Shown here: positions 1 through 7,840 of the stretch, piece after piece
Numbering within the stretch: position 1 is the stretch's first letter
Layout of the letters: each line of letters opens with the position of its first letter
Assembly: GCA_035294465.1 (NCBI GenBank)
Contig: DATGKW010000172.1
Span: forward strand, 1 to 48,949
DNA length: 48,949 bases
Direction of reading: 5' to 3'
Origin: Paraktedonobacter sp035294465
GTDB taxonomy: Bacteria; Chloroflexota; Ktedonobacteria; Ktedonobacterales; Ktedonobacteraceae
The notes under the pieces: generated by a model
Seen by the model: only the letters and a program-made list of their open reading frames with translations
The model's database searches: none
Told to the model about the DNA's origin: nothing
Program-made: the position numbers and the translations under genes

Positions 1-1607
1 GGCAGGCCAAGCTCGCGCGCGGCTCGTGCCGCTTCATCCGCGTTTGTCGCAAGAGAGCCAGGAACGATGGGAATGCCGGCTTTTTGCAGGAGCGAACGCG
101 ACTGTATCTCAGACCAGACACCTCTGGCCGGAAAATCATGAACGATTGGCGGCAAGGCTACTTCCTGCGCTTGTTCAGAGGTCGCGCGCAATTGTTCAGA
201 CCACCAGAGAAATTTGCCCAGGGCGCGCATTCCGTGCTCCATGCCGGCGGTGAAGTGCAGACCGGTGCGCTCCACAGCTGCGCGCGCGGTTCGCGAGAGG
301 TCCATGCAGGTATTGGAGATAAGCACAACCGGATGAGGAGCCACGCGAATGATGCGTGCAAGGTTATCATACGCAGGTAGCATCGCCGCCAGCATTTCCG
401 GTGTTGGCTCGCGCCCGCCTTCGGTAGCTGTGAGGTTCAGGACAAAATCGATATTCGGATCGTGGGTGACGACTTCGAGCGAACGCTGCTGGATCGTGGA
501 GTCAACGACGACATAGCCGGTCACATCCAGCGGATTATGGCAAGTCGAGAAAGGCGGCAAAATGGCTTGCAGCCCCTCTATCGTTTCCGGCGCGAACTCC
601 GGTATTTCCAGGCCAACATCTTCCGCCAGGTCCGCAATGATGTCGCAGGCTCCGCCGGAGGGCGTGACCACGCCCATGCGGCGACCGGGCAAGGGTTCGG
701 TGTAGCCAGCGAGACCAGCGGTGGTCAGGAGATCTTCAAGTGAAGAAACGCGGATAATGCCAAGCTGGCGCAAAGCCGCATCGTTCACTGCATCGTCGCC
801 GACAAGCGCTCCGGTATGAGCAAGTGCAGCCCGCGAACCGGCTGCACTGCGCCCTACCTTGAGCGCCACGATAGCCTTGCGCAGCGCGCGGGCTTTCTCA
901 GCCACGCGGCGCAGTTCATCAGGATGGCGAATACTCTCCAGGAAAAGCGCGATTGAACGGGTAGCTTTGTCCTCCAGCAGATATTCCACTACATCCGTCA
1001 CTGAAATCATGCTTTCGTTGCCCATCGCTACCAGCAGGCTCAGCCCGATAGCGTGCCCCTGGGCAAAATTCAGAACAGCGCTGGCCAAAGCCCCGCTTTG
1101 CAGGATCACGCCGACCGGGCCGGCCTTCATTGGCGGCGCAATTGGCAGGCCATAAGGTGTAATTCTGTCGGTGACGTTGATGAAGCCATTGCCGTTGGGA
1201 CCCAGGATCGTCAGCGCGTGCTCCCGCGCAAAGGCAAGCAACGCTTGCTCAAGCTGCGCTCCTTCGGACCCTATCTCGCTGAAGCCCGCCGTCAGAACCA
1301 CAAACTGCTTAGTACCCAGCGCGGCTGCTTCCTGAATGATTGGGAGCACGCGCGGCGTCGAAACCATGACGAAGACGAGGTCAACCGGCTCAGGTAGATC
1401 GCTAAGCGTTTTATAGGCGCGTTCGCCATGCACGATCTCGCGATGGGGATTGACCAGGTAGACAGGGCCGGGAAAGCCGAAGTTTTTCAGGTTCTCGAAG
1501 GTATAGAGCGACCAGCGCGAATTATCGGTTGCCCCCACCAGAGCAATACTCCGTGGGCGAAAGAAGCACTGAAGCTGCGCTGCTGATATCTGCCGGGACT
1601 CGGTCAT
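1..1607 (-). CDS. NDP-forming acyl-CoA synthetase (acetate-CoA ligase type), partial
   Basis: Reading the minus strand from the ATG at 1607 gives an open frame (MTESRQISAAQLQCFFRPRS...) that leaves the window at position 1, so the C-terminal part is missing. The start has a good ribosome site (GAGGTGA, 8 bases upstream). The N-terminus carries a CoA-binding Rossmann domain (SIALVGATDNSRW, NPHRE), followed by succinyl-CoA-ligase-like domains with LGPNGNGFIN and AHTGALVGDD; the latter holds the histidine expected to be phosphorylated in this family. Near the edge begins the region leading to the ATP-grasp domain. These enzymes interconvert acyl-CoA and free acid with NDP/ATP. It is the last visible gene of a TetR-headed operon with acyl-CoA dehydrogenase, thiolase-like and DUF35 genes, so it probably activates the acid substrate of that pathway or recovers energy from its product. 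Substrate unknown. Confidence 0.85.
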   Translation of the reverse strand, partial: MTESRQISAAQLQCFFRPRSIALVGATDNSRWSLYTFENLKNFGFPGPVYLVNPHREIVHGERAYKTLSDLPEPVDLVFVMVSTPRVLPIIQEAAALGTKQFVVLTAGFSEIGSEGAQLEQALLAFAREHALTILGPNGNGFINVTDRITPYGLPIAPPMKAGPVGVILQSGALASAVLNFAQGHAIGLSLLVAMGNESMISVTDVVEYLLEDKATRSIALFLESIRHPDELRRVAEKARALRKAIVALKVGRSAAGSRAALAHTGALVGDDAVNDAALRQLGIIRVSSLEDLLTTAGLAGYTEPLPGRRMGVVTPSGGACDIIADLAEDVGLEIPEFAPETIEGLQAILPPFSTCHNPLDVTGYVVVDSTIQQRSLEVVTHDPNIDFVLNLTATEGGREPTPEMLAAMLPAYDNLARIIRVAPHPVVLISNTCMDLSRTARAAVERTGLHFTAGMEHGMRALGKFLWWSEQLRATSEQAQEVALPPIVHDFPARGVWSEIQSRSLLQKAGIPIVPGSLATNADEAARAARELGL

Positions 1608-1667
1608 CCTGTATCACCTCGCACATTGACTCGTACAACGCTGTAAGAGATTTGATCGGTGAGAAGC

Positions 1668-2078
1668 TCATTCAACCAGGCGAAAATATGGGAGGGTAAA
1701 ATCCTCCCCCACAGCCTCAAAAGTGACCTGCACTGGCGCTCCGACCCTGATACGCTCGCGGGGAGCATCGATGATGCGCGACATCATGCGCACGCCCTCT
1801 TCCAGTTCAACAATAGCCACGATAAAGGGCACATCGCCGGCGAACAGCCCGTATGCCTGATGCGCGACCGTGTACGAATAGATCGTGCCTCTGCCCGTTG
1901 CCACAATCCACGAGAGTCGATCCGATGAGCAATGCGGGCAGAACGCGCGCGGATAGAACACGGTCCGCGCACAGGCATCGCAGCGTTGAAGGCGCAACTC
2001 GCCTCGCGCCAGACCTTCCCAGTAGGGGCGCGAGTCGCTGTCCTGCTGCAGCATGGATGCTGGAATCTGTGCTGGCAT
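1668..2078 (-). CDS. DUF35 Zn-ribbon/OB-fold protein, acyl-CoA binding partner of thiolase-like enzyme
   Basis: This 136-residue protein has an N-terminal rubredoxin-like zinc ribbon (CDAC about residues 33-36, CPHC about 47-50) followed by an OB-fold (GTIYSYTVAHQAYG, PFIVAIVELEEG, RIRVGAPVQVTFE). This is the standard layout and length of the DUF35/ChsH2-C family. The ATG at 2078 is preceded by an AAAGGA ribosome site and lies 6 bases after the stop of the thiolase-like gene, so the two are almost certainly co-translated. Members of the family form complexes with cysteine-less thiolase-like aldolases (for example the Ltp2-ChsH2 pair of steroid side-chain breakdown) or with thiolases and HMG-CoA synthase. 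By analogy it should bind and support the neighbouring 2085-3233 protein; the actual substrate cannot be read from the sequence. Confidence 0.85.
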   Translation of the reverse strand: MPAQIPASMLQQDSDSRPYWEGLARGELRLQRCDACARTVFYPRAFCPHCSSDRLSWIVATGRGTIYSYTVAHQAYGLFAGDVPFIVAIVELEEGVRMMSRIIDAPRERIRVGAPVQVTFEAVGEDFTLPYFRLVE

Positions 2079-2084
2079 GGGTGA

Positions 2085-3233
2085 TCAGTCCTTTCCTAAG
2101 ATGACGGTAGCCGCCGATGAGAGAACGCCACCGGTGCCATGAGCGACGGCGGTGCGCGCGCCTTTCACCTGGCGTGGGCCACACTCACCGCGCAACTGCC
2201 GCGTAGCCTCGATGAGCAAGAAAATGCCGTACATACCAGGATGACAGTAGGAAAGCCCACCACCGTTGGTATTCATTGGAAATGGTCCGCCTGGCGCGGT
2301 ACGCTGCCCGCTGACGAACGCGCCGCTCTCGCCGCGTCCACAGAAACCCAGCGCCTCCAGCGTGAGCAGGACCGTGATCGTAAACGAGTCGTAGATCTCA
2401 ACCACATCGATTTCGGCAGGAGTGAGGCCGGCCATAGCGAAGGCTGCCTGCCCAGAGGCAACGGCAGCCTGGTGCGTGGCCAGATCGGGCATATTCGCGA
2501 TCGAATTGTGGGTATGTGCCTCCCCGTGCCCAAGAATCCAGACCGGGGCCTTGCGCGTCTCCCTGGCTCGTTCGGCCGACGCGACCACCACAGCGCCGCC
2601 GCCGTCGGTCACAAGGCAACAGTCCAGCAGGTGCAGCGGCTCGGCAATCCAGCGCGAATTGAGTACATCTTCAATAGTGATTGGATCGCGCATCATTGCC
2701 TTCTCGTTCATTGAGGCCCATTTGCGCGTAGCGACCGCTACCTCCGCCAGTTGCTCGCTGGTAGTACCGTATTCGTACATATGGCGCGTGGCTGCGAGTG
2801 CGTAGGCTCCCACCGGCGTCGGCAAGCCAAAGGGCAGCTCGTACTGGTCGGTCAGCCGAAATGTGAAGTTTCCGCGATTGCGCGAGCGGTCGGAGCGCTG
2901 AGTGCTGCCATAGGCAATCAGGGCAACATCGAACAGGCCCGCCTCGATGCCCGCGACTGCATGGCCGACGTGCGCTTCGAACGAACTGCCGCCGATATTG
3001 GTGGTATCGGTATATTTCGGCCTGATCCCCAGATACTCAGCCAGCATCAGATTAGGCGACCAGGACCAGTTGCCCGCGCAAAAAAGCGCATCCACGTCGC
3101 CAAAGGCCAGGCCAGCTTCGTCGAGCGCGACGCGGGCCGCCTGAAGCTGGAGTTGCAGAACTGTTTTGTCAGGCGTGCGGCCAAGATCGGACTCAGCCAC
3201 GCCCACAATCGCTGCTCTGGCAGGTGTACCCAT
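2085..3233 (-). CDS. Thiolase-like protein (SCP-x/Ltp2-type; probable lyase or acyltransferase)
   Basis: About 382 residues with thiolase-superfamily landmarks: an N-terminal AAIVGVAESDLGR, VDALFCAG, TNIGGSSFEAHVGHAVAGI, VEIYDSF near residue 285, and NTNGGGLSYCHPGMYG near residue 335. The place where degradative thiolases carry the nucleophilic cysteine reads GGSS, so a normal Claisen thiolase mechanism is unlikely. The conserved tyrosines in EIYDSF and LSYCHPG resemble those of Ltp2-type retro-aldolases. The start used is the ATG at 3233, which overlaps the stop of the acyl-CoA dehydrogenase as TGATG; a TTG one codon upstream is possible. The DUF35 gene follows after 6 bases. A carbon-carbon bond-cleaving step on a CoA thioester is inferred; SCP-x-type thiolase is the alternative. 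Confidence 0.8.
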   Translation of the reverse strand: MGTPARAAIVGVAESDLGRTPDKTVLQLQLQAARVALDEAGLAFGDVDALFCAGNWSWSPNLMLAEYLGIRPKYTDTTNIGGSSFEAHVGHAVAGIEAGLFDVALIAYGSTQRSDRSRNRGNFTFRLTDQYELPFGLPTPVGAYALAATRHMYEYGTTSEQLAEVAVATRKWASMNEKAMMRDPITIEDVLNSRWIAEPLHLLDCCLVTDGGGAVVVASAERARETRKAPVWILGHGEAHTHNSIANMPDLATHQAAVASGQAAFAMAGLTPAEIDVVEIYDSFTITVLLTLEALGFCGRGESGAFVSGQRTAPGGPFPMNTNGGGLSYCHPGMYGIFLLIEATRQLRGECGPRQVKGARTAVAHGTGGVLSSAATVILGKD

Positions 3234-4399
3234 CAAAGTGATTCTCCCAGTTTCACATGGCCGCGCAGCAGGTTGCGCGAGATAATATAGCGCTGAATCT
3301 CGTCTGTACCCTCAAATATGCGATACAGGCGCACCAGGCGATACCAGCGTTCAATCGGTAGCTCTTTGGTATAGCCCATGCCGCCGTGAATTTGCATCAC
3401 CCTGTCGATCACGTGGTTAGCCATATTCGCGCCGTACAGCTTGGCAATTGAGGAGGCGTGGCGCGCGTCCATGCCATTCTCAGCCTGCCAGGCCGCGTGA
3501 AGCACAAGCCAGCGTGTGGCTTCGATCTCCACGTGCGAATCGGCGATCATCCACTGGATGGCCTGATATTCGGCGATGGGCTTGCCCATAGAAATGCGCT
3601 GCTTGGAGTAGTCTATAGCCATCTGCAACGCTCGCTCGGCCAGACCAACCGCACTGGCCGGAATACGCCAGCGGCCCGCGCCGATCCACTGCATGCCCAG
3701 ATCGAAGCCGCCATTGAGCTTACCCAGGATATTTTCTTCGGGCACGCGTACATTCTCGAAATAGAGCGAAGCCGGCCCCCAGTCGCCCATCGTAGGAATG
3801 TAACTGGAGGTCCAGCCCATCTCGCGATCAACCAGGAAGCAGGTAACGCCGCCGTGCCCGCCCTTCTCTGGATCGGTCACAGCAAAGACCATAGCGAAAT
3901 CGGCCTCGTTACCGTTGGTGATGAAGATCTTCTCGCCATTGAGCACCCACTCGTTGCCATCCTTTACTGCGCGCATTTTGATATTGGCCGCGTCCGAACC
4001 AGCGCCCGGTTCGGTCAGTGCGAAGCAGGAACGCCGCTCTCCATTGATCGTCGGGATCAGATAACGCTTCTTCTGCTCCTCGTTGCAGTAGTAAAGGATG
4101 TTATCGGCCGTGCCGCCAAAGTTGAACGGCACAAAGGTACGGCCTAGCTCCATAGCAACAATTGCAGTCATGACCGCGCCAAGATTGGCCCCGCCGTACT
4201 CTTCGGGCGTGTTAATGCCCCAGAAGCCCATCTCCTTGCCCTTCGCCTGAAGCTCGCGCAGCTTCTCGCGGGTGATGCCCGGCTTGCCTTCGCGCTCGTT
4301 GCGCAGGACATCTCCTTCCAGAGGAAGCAGTTCTCGGTTGACAAATTCACGAACGGTCTGCTGAACCATCTTTTCTTCGTCGGATAGTCTAAAATCCAT
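3233..4399 (-). CDS. Acyl-CoA dehydrogenase
   Basis: A 388-residue FAD-dependent acyl-CoA dehydrogenase of standard family length, catalysing alpha,beta-desaturation of an acyl-CoA. The family signatures are in order: FALTEPGAGSDAANI (flavin-binding loop, about residues 130-145), EKIFITNG (about 156-163), QIHGGMGYTKELPIERWYR, and YRIFEGTDEIQR near the C-terminus with the glutamate at the usual catalytic-base position. The ATG at 4399 follows an AAAGGAG ribosome site. It lies about 45 bases after the TetR gene and overlaps the thiolase-like gene by one base, consistent with a single operon. Chain-length or substrate preference (fatty acid, branched, aromatic or steroid side chain) cannot be decided here. 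Confidence 0.93.
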   Translation of the reverse strand: MDFRLSDEEKMVQQTVREFVNRELLPLEGDVLRNEREGKPGITREKLRELQAKGKEMGFWGINTPEEYGGANLGAVMTAIVAMELGRTFVPFNFGGTADNILYYCNEEQKKRYLIPTINGERRSCFALTEPGAGSDAANIKMRAVKDGNEWVLNGEKIFITNGNEADFAMVFAVTDPEKGGHGGVTCFLVDREMGWTSSYIPTMGDWGPASLYFENVRVPEENILGKLNGGFDLGMQWIGAGRWRIPASAVGLAERALQMAIDYSKQRISMGKPIAEYQAIQWMIADSHVEIEATRWLVLHAAWQAENGMDARHASSIAKLYGANMANHVIDRVMQIHGGMGYTKELPIERWYRLVRLYRIFEGTDEIQRYIISRNLLRGHVKLGESL

Positions 4400-4444
4400 G
4401 AAGGTTGCTCCTTTGCACTGCTGGCTGAAACGCTCTTCGAGAAA

Positions 4445-5113
4445 CTATGAGTCTGGCTCGCGGTCAGGCGCAGATGCTTTTCCCGCCTGACCCATACCGT
4501 CAGATTGCCCGGCGGCAGGCTTGCGCAAAAGCTGGGCATGAAAATATTCAAGTTGGGCGGAGATATAGGTCTCCAGGTCGATCTCCGGCGCAAAATGCCA
4601 GGTTTTGTGCAACGCCCACAGGTGCGCAAGGCCAAGCACATTCGCCGCTAGAACACGCGGCTCCGGTATATCCGGCGCAAAGACACCGACCTGCTGGCCT
4701 TCCCGAAAGAGTTCAAGAAAGCGGTTATCCAGGTTTTTAATCATGGAAAGGATACGATGTCGGGTCTCGCGCGGAAGAGTGGAGCTATCGCGATACATGA
4801 TAATCAACATCTTCGATCCCCTGTCCAACGATCTGTAAAGCTCGCGCACAATGAAATCGAAGCGTTGTAGTGGATTGGCAATCTCGCTACTTTGCTCAAA
4901 GAGGTTAAGGTGGAGGGTAGCAACTTCTTCGGAGCAGGCCAGCAGGATATCTTCTTTGCTGGGGAAGACATAGTAGATCAGCCCCGCACTTATACCCACT
5001 GCGCGCGCGATATCCGGAATCGTCGTGCCGTGATAGCCCTTGCGGCTGAAGAGATCGCGCGCCGCTCTGATGATTTCCTCGCGGCGAATAGCACGAATCG
5101 TTTTTGCGCCCAC
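4445..5113 (-). CDS. TetR/AcrR family transcriptional regulator of the acyl-CoA operon
   Basis: The N-terminal helix-turn-helix domain is clear (RREEIIRAARDLFSRKGYHGTTIPDIARAVGISAGLIYYVFPSKEDIL), followed by an all-helical ligand-binding region with LYRSLDRG, SMIKNLDNRFLELFREGQQ and a C-terminal tail. The frame stays open up to an ATG at 5215, but that ATG lies inside the -35/operator region of the best promoter (TTGAAT, 17 bp, TATGCT on the minus strand), so transcription should begin near 5184. I chose the GTG at 5113, preceded by AAGGA, which gives 222 residues, the usual family length; GTG at 5137 is an alternative. As first gene of the operon with a palindrome across its own promoter it is probably an autorepressor released by an acyl-CoA. 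Confidence 0.88.
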   Translation of the reverse strand: MGAKTIRAIRREEIIRAARDLFSRKGYHGTTIPDIARAVGISAGLIYYVFPSKEDILLACSEEVATLHLNLFEQSSEIANPLQRFDFIVRELYRSLDRGSKMLIIMYRDSSTLPRETRHRILSMIKNLDNRFLELFREGQQVGVFAPDIPEPRVLAANVLGLAHLWALHKTWHFAPEIDLETYISAQLEYFHAQLLRKPAAGQSDGMGQAGKASAPDREPDS

Positions 5114-5190
5114 GCGTGTACTCGTCCTTCTTTGCACGTTGCACGAACTTGCCGTGAGATCAGGGAACCATTGGGACCAGCTCAAGCACA

Positions 5191-5219
5191 AGCATACCAC
5201 ATTTTGATTGAACATTCAA
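5191..5219 (-). promoter_or_regulatory. Promoter of the TetR operon
   Basis: On the minus strand a -35 element TTGAAT (plus coordinates 5214-5219) is followed after 17 bases by the -10 element TATGCT (5191-5196). The -35 lies within the palindrome at 5207-5220, so a bound repressor would block RNA polymerase. Read by eye; no transcription data. Confidence 0.6.
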
Positions 5220-5220
5220 T
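5207..5220. promoter_or_regulatory. Palindromic operator, copy 1 (ATTGAACATTCAAT)
   Basis: ATTGAA-CA-TTCAAT has perfect 6-base arms around a 2-base centre and overlaps the -35 of the TetR operon promoter. Size and position fit a TetR-family operator. A second, slightly degenerate copy lies 41 bp away at 5248-5261. Confidence 0.55.
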
Positions 5221-5247
5221 AGAAAAAATCGCCACATTTTTAACCCT

Positions 5248-5261
5248 TGAGCATTCAATTT
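5248..5261. promoter_or_regulatory. Operator-like site, copy 2 (CTTGAGCATTCAAT)
   Basis: The sequence matches copy 1 at 12 of 14 positions and keeps the TTGA...TTCAA core. It lies between the divergent TetR and aroKB genes, close to the possible aroKB promoter (TTGCCC 5263-5268, 18 bp, TAGACT 5287-5292), so the regulator might also touch shikimate genes. Inferred from similarity and position only. Confidence 0.4.
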
Positions 5262-5332
5262 GTTGCCCGGCGCCGGCTGGCTATGTTAGACTACTACCAA
5301 GCTTTTTACAGGTTGAGGGGAGGACTCTTTTC

Positions 5333-6988
5333 ATGCAGCGCATATTTCTAACGGGCCTGTCCGGTTCGGGCAAATCGACAGTGGGCAGGCGCGTGGCTAC
5401 TTTGCTGAACTGGGACTTCGTTGATACAGATGATCTGCTGGCCGCACGCGCCGGGATGCCGGTGGGCCAGGCGTTGAGAGAATACGGCGAGGAACGCTTT
5501 CGCCAGCTTGAGAGCGAGTCCCTGCGCGACGCGGCCAGCCACGAACACGTGGTAATCGCCACCGGCGGCGGCATCGTCATCGCTGAAAATAATCGGGCGT
5601 TTATGCGCGAACAAGGACAGCAGGTCTATTTACAGACCAGCGTTGAGACCGCCTGGCAGCGCGTTCTGGAGCAGCAGCGAAACGCGGGAAAAGAGGTGGA
5701 GCGGCCATTGATCACCGGCCAGGATGGGCAACAGCGCTTGCGCGATCTGCTGGCCGCGCGCGCAGCCTGGTACGAGCAGGCTCCGGTACATATCGCAACC
5801 GATGCCATGACCCTTGAACGTGTCGCGCAGCAAATTGTCGTTGAAGTTCTGGCGCGTGGCCAACTGCTGGCCCCCGCTTCGACGCGCATCTCTACCAATC
5901 TGCGCCTGACGAACGCGATCTCTCAAGCTGTGATCGAATGGGGCAGCTTCTGCCAGTTGCCTGAAGCACTGCGGGTCACAGGTGCGCAGCGGCGTGTCTT
6001 TGTCATCACCGATTCCTCAGTTGGAGCGCTCTATGCCGCGTGTACTCACAACTTGCTGGAACAGGCCGGGCTGGAGCCGCAGATCTTCACCGTGCCCGCT
6101 GGCGAGTCCAGCAAATCCTTCGCCTGCTTCCAGCAGATTATCGACTGGCTGGTTGAACAGCATGCCGAACGCGCTGAGCCGCTGGTTGCCCTGGGAGGCG
6201 GCGTCGTCGGCGATCTGGTCGGCTTTGTGGCCGCCTGCTATCGGCGCGGCGTCCCGCTAATCCAGGTTCCCACAACGCTGCTAGCTCAGGTCGATTCTGC
6301 CATCGGCGGCAAGACCGGCATCAATCACGCGCTGGGTAAAAATCTGATCGGCGCGTTCTATCAGCCAAAGCTCATTTTTGTCGATCCCGCTGTGCTCCTG
6401 ACACTGCCGGAGCGCGCGTATCGCGAGGGCTGGGCCGAGATCGTCAAATACGGCGTGATCCTGGACGCGGAACTCTTCGCCATGCTGGAGGAACGCCTGC
6501 CAGACCTGAAGCGGCGGGATGCAGATCTGCTCACCGAAGTTGTGGCACGCTGCATTCGCCTCAAGATGGATGTAGTGCAGGCCGATGAGCGAGATAGCGG
6601 GCTGCGCAACATTCTTAATTATGGCCACACTTTCGGGCATGCTTTGGAAGCCACCACCGCTTATGGCACCTGGCTGCACGGCGAGGCGGTGTCAATCGGC
6701 ATGGAGGTTGCGGGCCGGATCGCCGTAGCACACAGGCTGATTTCCGAACGGGACCTGGCACGCCAGCGCAACCTGCTGCAAGCCATCGGGCTGCCTATAG
6801 CCTGTCATGGCACCGATGGCGAGGCGATTCTGGTCGCGATGCAGCACGACAAGAAAGTGCAGGCAGGGCGCACACGCTGGATACTCCCCACGCGCATCGG
6901 AGAAGCACAAATGTACGGCGATATTCCCCTGGAACTGGTGCGCGAGGCCATCGCAGCCGTTTGCCAACCGGAGAGCGTGGTGCGATGA
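5333..6988 (+). CDS. aroKB: Bifunctional shikimate kinase / 3-dehydroquinate synthase (AroK-AroB fusion)
   Basis: This 551-residue protein joins two shikimate-pathway enzymes. Residues 1 to about 170 are shikimate kinase: Walker A GLSGSGKST at 8-16, DTDDLL, the shikimate-binding EERFRQLE, ATGGGIV and RPL. From about residue 185 it is 3-dehydroquinate synthase: EPLVALGGGVVGDLVGF, RGVPLIQVPTTLLAQVDSAIGGKTGIN, GKNLIGAFYQP, NYGHTFGHALE (zinc ligand histidines) and HGEAVSIGM. The frame is open back to 4892, but the ATG at 5333 is the natural start because the kinase begins there and a strong ribosome site (GGGGAGGA) precedes it. It overlaps aroE by ATGA. The fusion brings together pathway steps 2 and 5. 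No inactivating change is visible in either half. Confidence 0.93.
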   Translation: MQRIFLTGLSGSGKSTVGRRVATLLNWDFVDTDDLLAARAGMPVGQALREYGEERFRQLESESLRDAASHEHVVIATGGGIVIAENNRAFMREQGQQVYLQTSVETAWQRVLEQQRNAGKEVERPLITGQDGQQRLRDLLAARAAWYEQAPVHIATDAMTLERVAQQIVVEVLARGQLLAPASTRISTNLRLTNAISQAVIEWGSFCQLPEALRVTGAQRRVFVITDSSVGALYAACTHNLLEQAGLEPQIFTVPAGESSKSFACFQQIIDWLVEQHAERAEPLVALGGGVVGDLVGFVAACYRRGVPLIQVPTTLLAQVDSAIGGKTGINHALGKNLIGAFYQPKLIFVDPAVLLTLPERAYREGWAEIVKYGVILDAELFAMLEERLPDLKRRDADLLTEVVARCIRLKMDVVQADERDSGLRNILNYGHTFGHALEATTAYGTWLHGEAVSIGMEVAGRIAVAHRLISERDLARQRNLLQAIGLPIACHGTDGEAILVAMQHDKKVQAGRTRWILPTRIGEAQMYGDIPLELVREAIAAVCQPESVVR

Positions 6989-7827
6989 AATACGCTGGGT
7001 TGATCGGCTCACCGGTGGCGCATTCTCTTTCGCCGCGCATGCATAACGCGGCTTTTAAGACGCTGGGCATCGAGGCACGTTACGATCTCTGGGAGACACC
7101 CGCCGAAGAACTGGAGGCGCGCGTGCAATCCCTGCGCGCTGTGGAGATGTTCGGCGCAAACGTCACTATCCCTTATAAAGAGGCTGTGCTGCCCTGGTTA
7201 GACGAGTGTGATCCCCAGGCCGCGCGGATCGGTGCAGTCAATACCATCGTCAACCGCTCCGGTCGCCTGATCGGCTACAACACGGACGCCCCCGGCTTTC
7301 TCTGCGCTTTGCGGGAGCACGCCGGGCCAGAGCTTGACCTGGCCGGCAAACACGCGGTAATTCTGGGCAATGGAGGAGCGGCACGCGGAGCTGCAATGGC
7401 TCTGCTGGATTGCCAGATACGCGCCCTTTCCATTCTGGGACGCAATAGACAACATGTCGAAGAACTGGTGGAGCATCTGCACAGGGAAAGCAACACATCA
7501 AGAGTAGATGGCATACTACTGGGAACGCCTGAAGTCAGAGAATGTCTGGCGAAAGCAGACTTGATGATCAATACCACCTCGCTTGGCCTCAAATCAGGCG
7601 ACGAGATGGCGCCAATCGAGGTTGGGGCGCTGCCCCGGTCGGCCCTGGTCATGGACATGATCTTCAATCCTCCAATGACGCTCTTGCTGCGGGCCGCGCA
7701 CGAACATGGGTGTTCCGTACTGAACGGCCTCTCGATGCTGCTTTACCAGGGAACCCTGGCATTTGAATTATGGACCGGCCAGAACGCGCCAGTCGACGTG
7801 ATGCGCGCCGCTCTGGACCTGAAATAG
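6985..7827 (+). CDS. aroE: Shikimate dehydrogenase
   Basis: A 280-residue NADPH-dependent enzyme reducing 3-dehydroshikimate to shikimate. The start MKYAGLIGSPVAHSLSPRMHN carries the substrate-binding SLSP; NVTIPYKE contains the catalytic lysine; GAVNTIV, GYNTDAPGF and the dinucleotide-binding loop VILGNGGAARGAAMAL follow, with NGLSMLLYQG at the end. The chosen ATG overlaps the aroKB stop codon (ATGA), a sign of translational coupling; a TTG at 6961 is in frame but less likely. Length and all signatures are typical. It is the second gene of the aroKB-aroE-aroC operon. Confidence 0.95.
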   Translation: MKYAGLIGSPVAHSLSPRMHNAAFKTLGIEARYDLWETPAEELEARVQSLRAVEMFGANVTIPYKEAVLPWLDECDPQAARIGAVNTIVNRSGRLIGYNTDAPGFLCALREHAGPELDLAGKHAVILGNGGAARGAAMALLDCQIRALSILGRNRQHVEELVEHLHRESNTSRVDGILLGTPEVRECLAKADLMINTTSLGLKSGDEMAPIEVGALPRSALVMDMIFNPPMTLLLRAAHEHGCSVLNGLSMLLYQGTLAFELWTGQNAPVDVMRAALDLK

Positions 7828-7840
7828 CGAGGAAAAACGT

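Noticed and set aside
2139..2714. 191-codon plus-strand open frame over the thiolase-like gene
   Set aside because: Antisense shadow caused by high GC; no start signal or domain.
4892..5332. Upstream part of the long open frame that ends in aroKB
   Set aside because: It is antisense to the TetR gene, lacks a ribosome site, and the kinase domain starts exactly at 5333 with a strong site.
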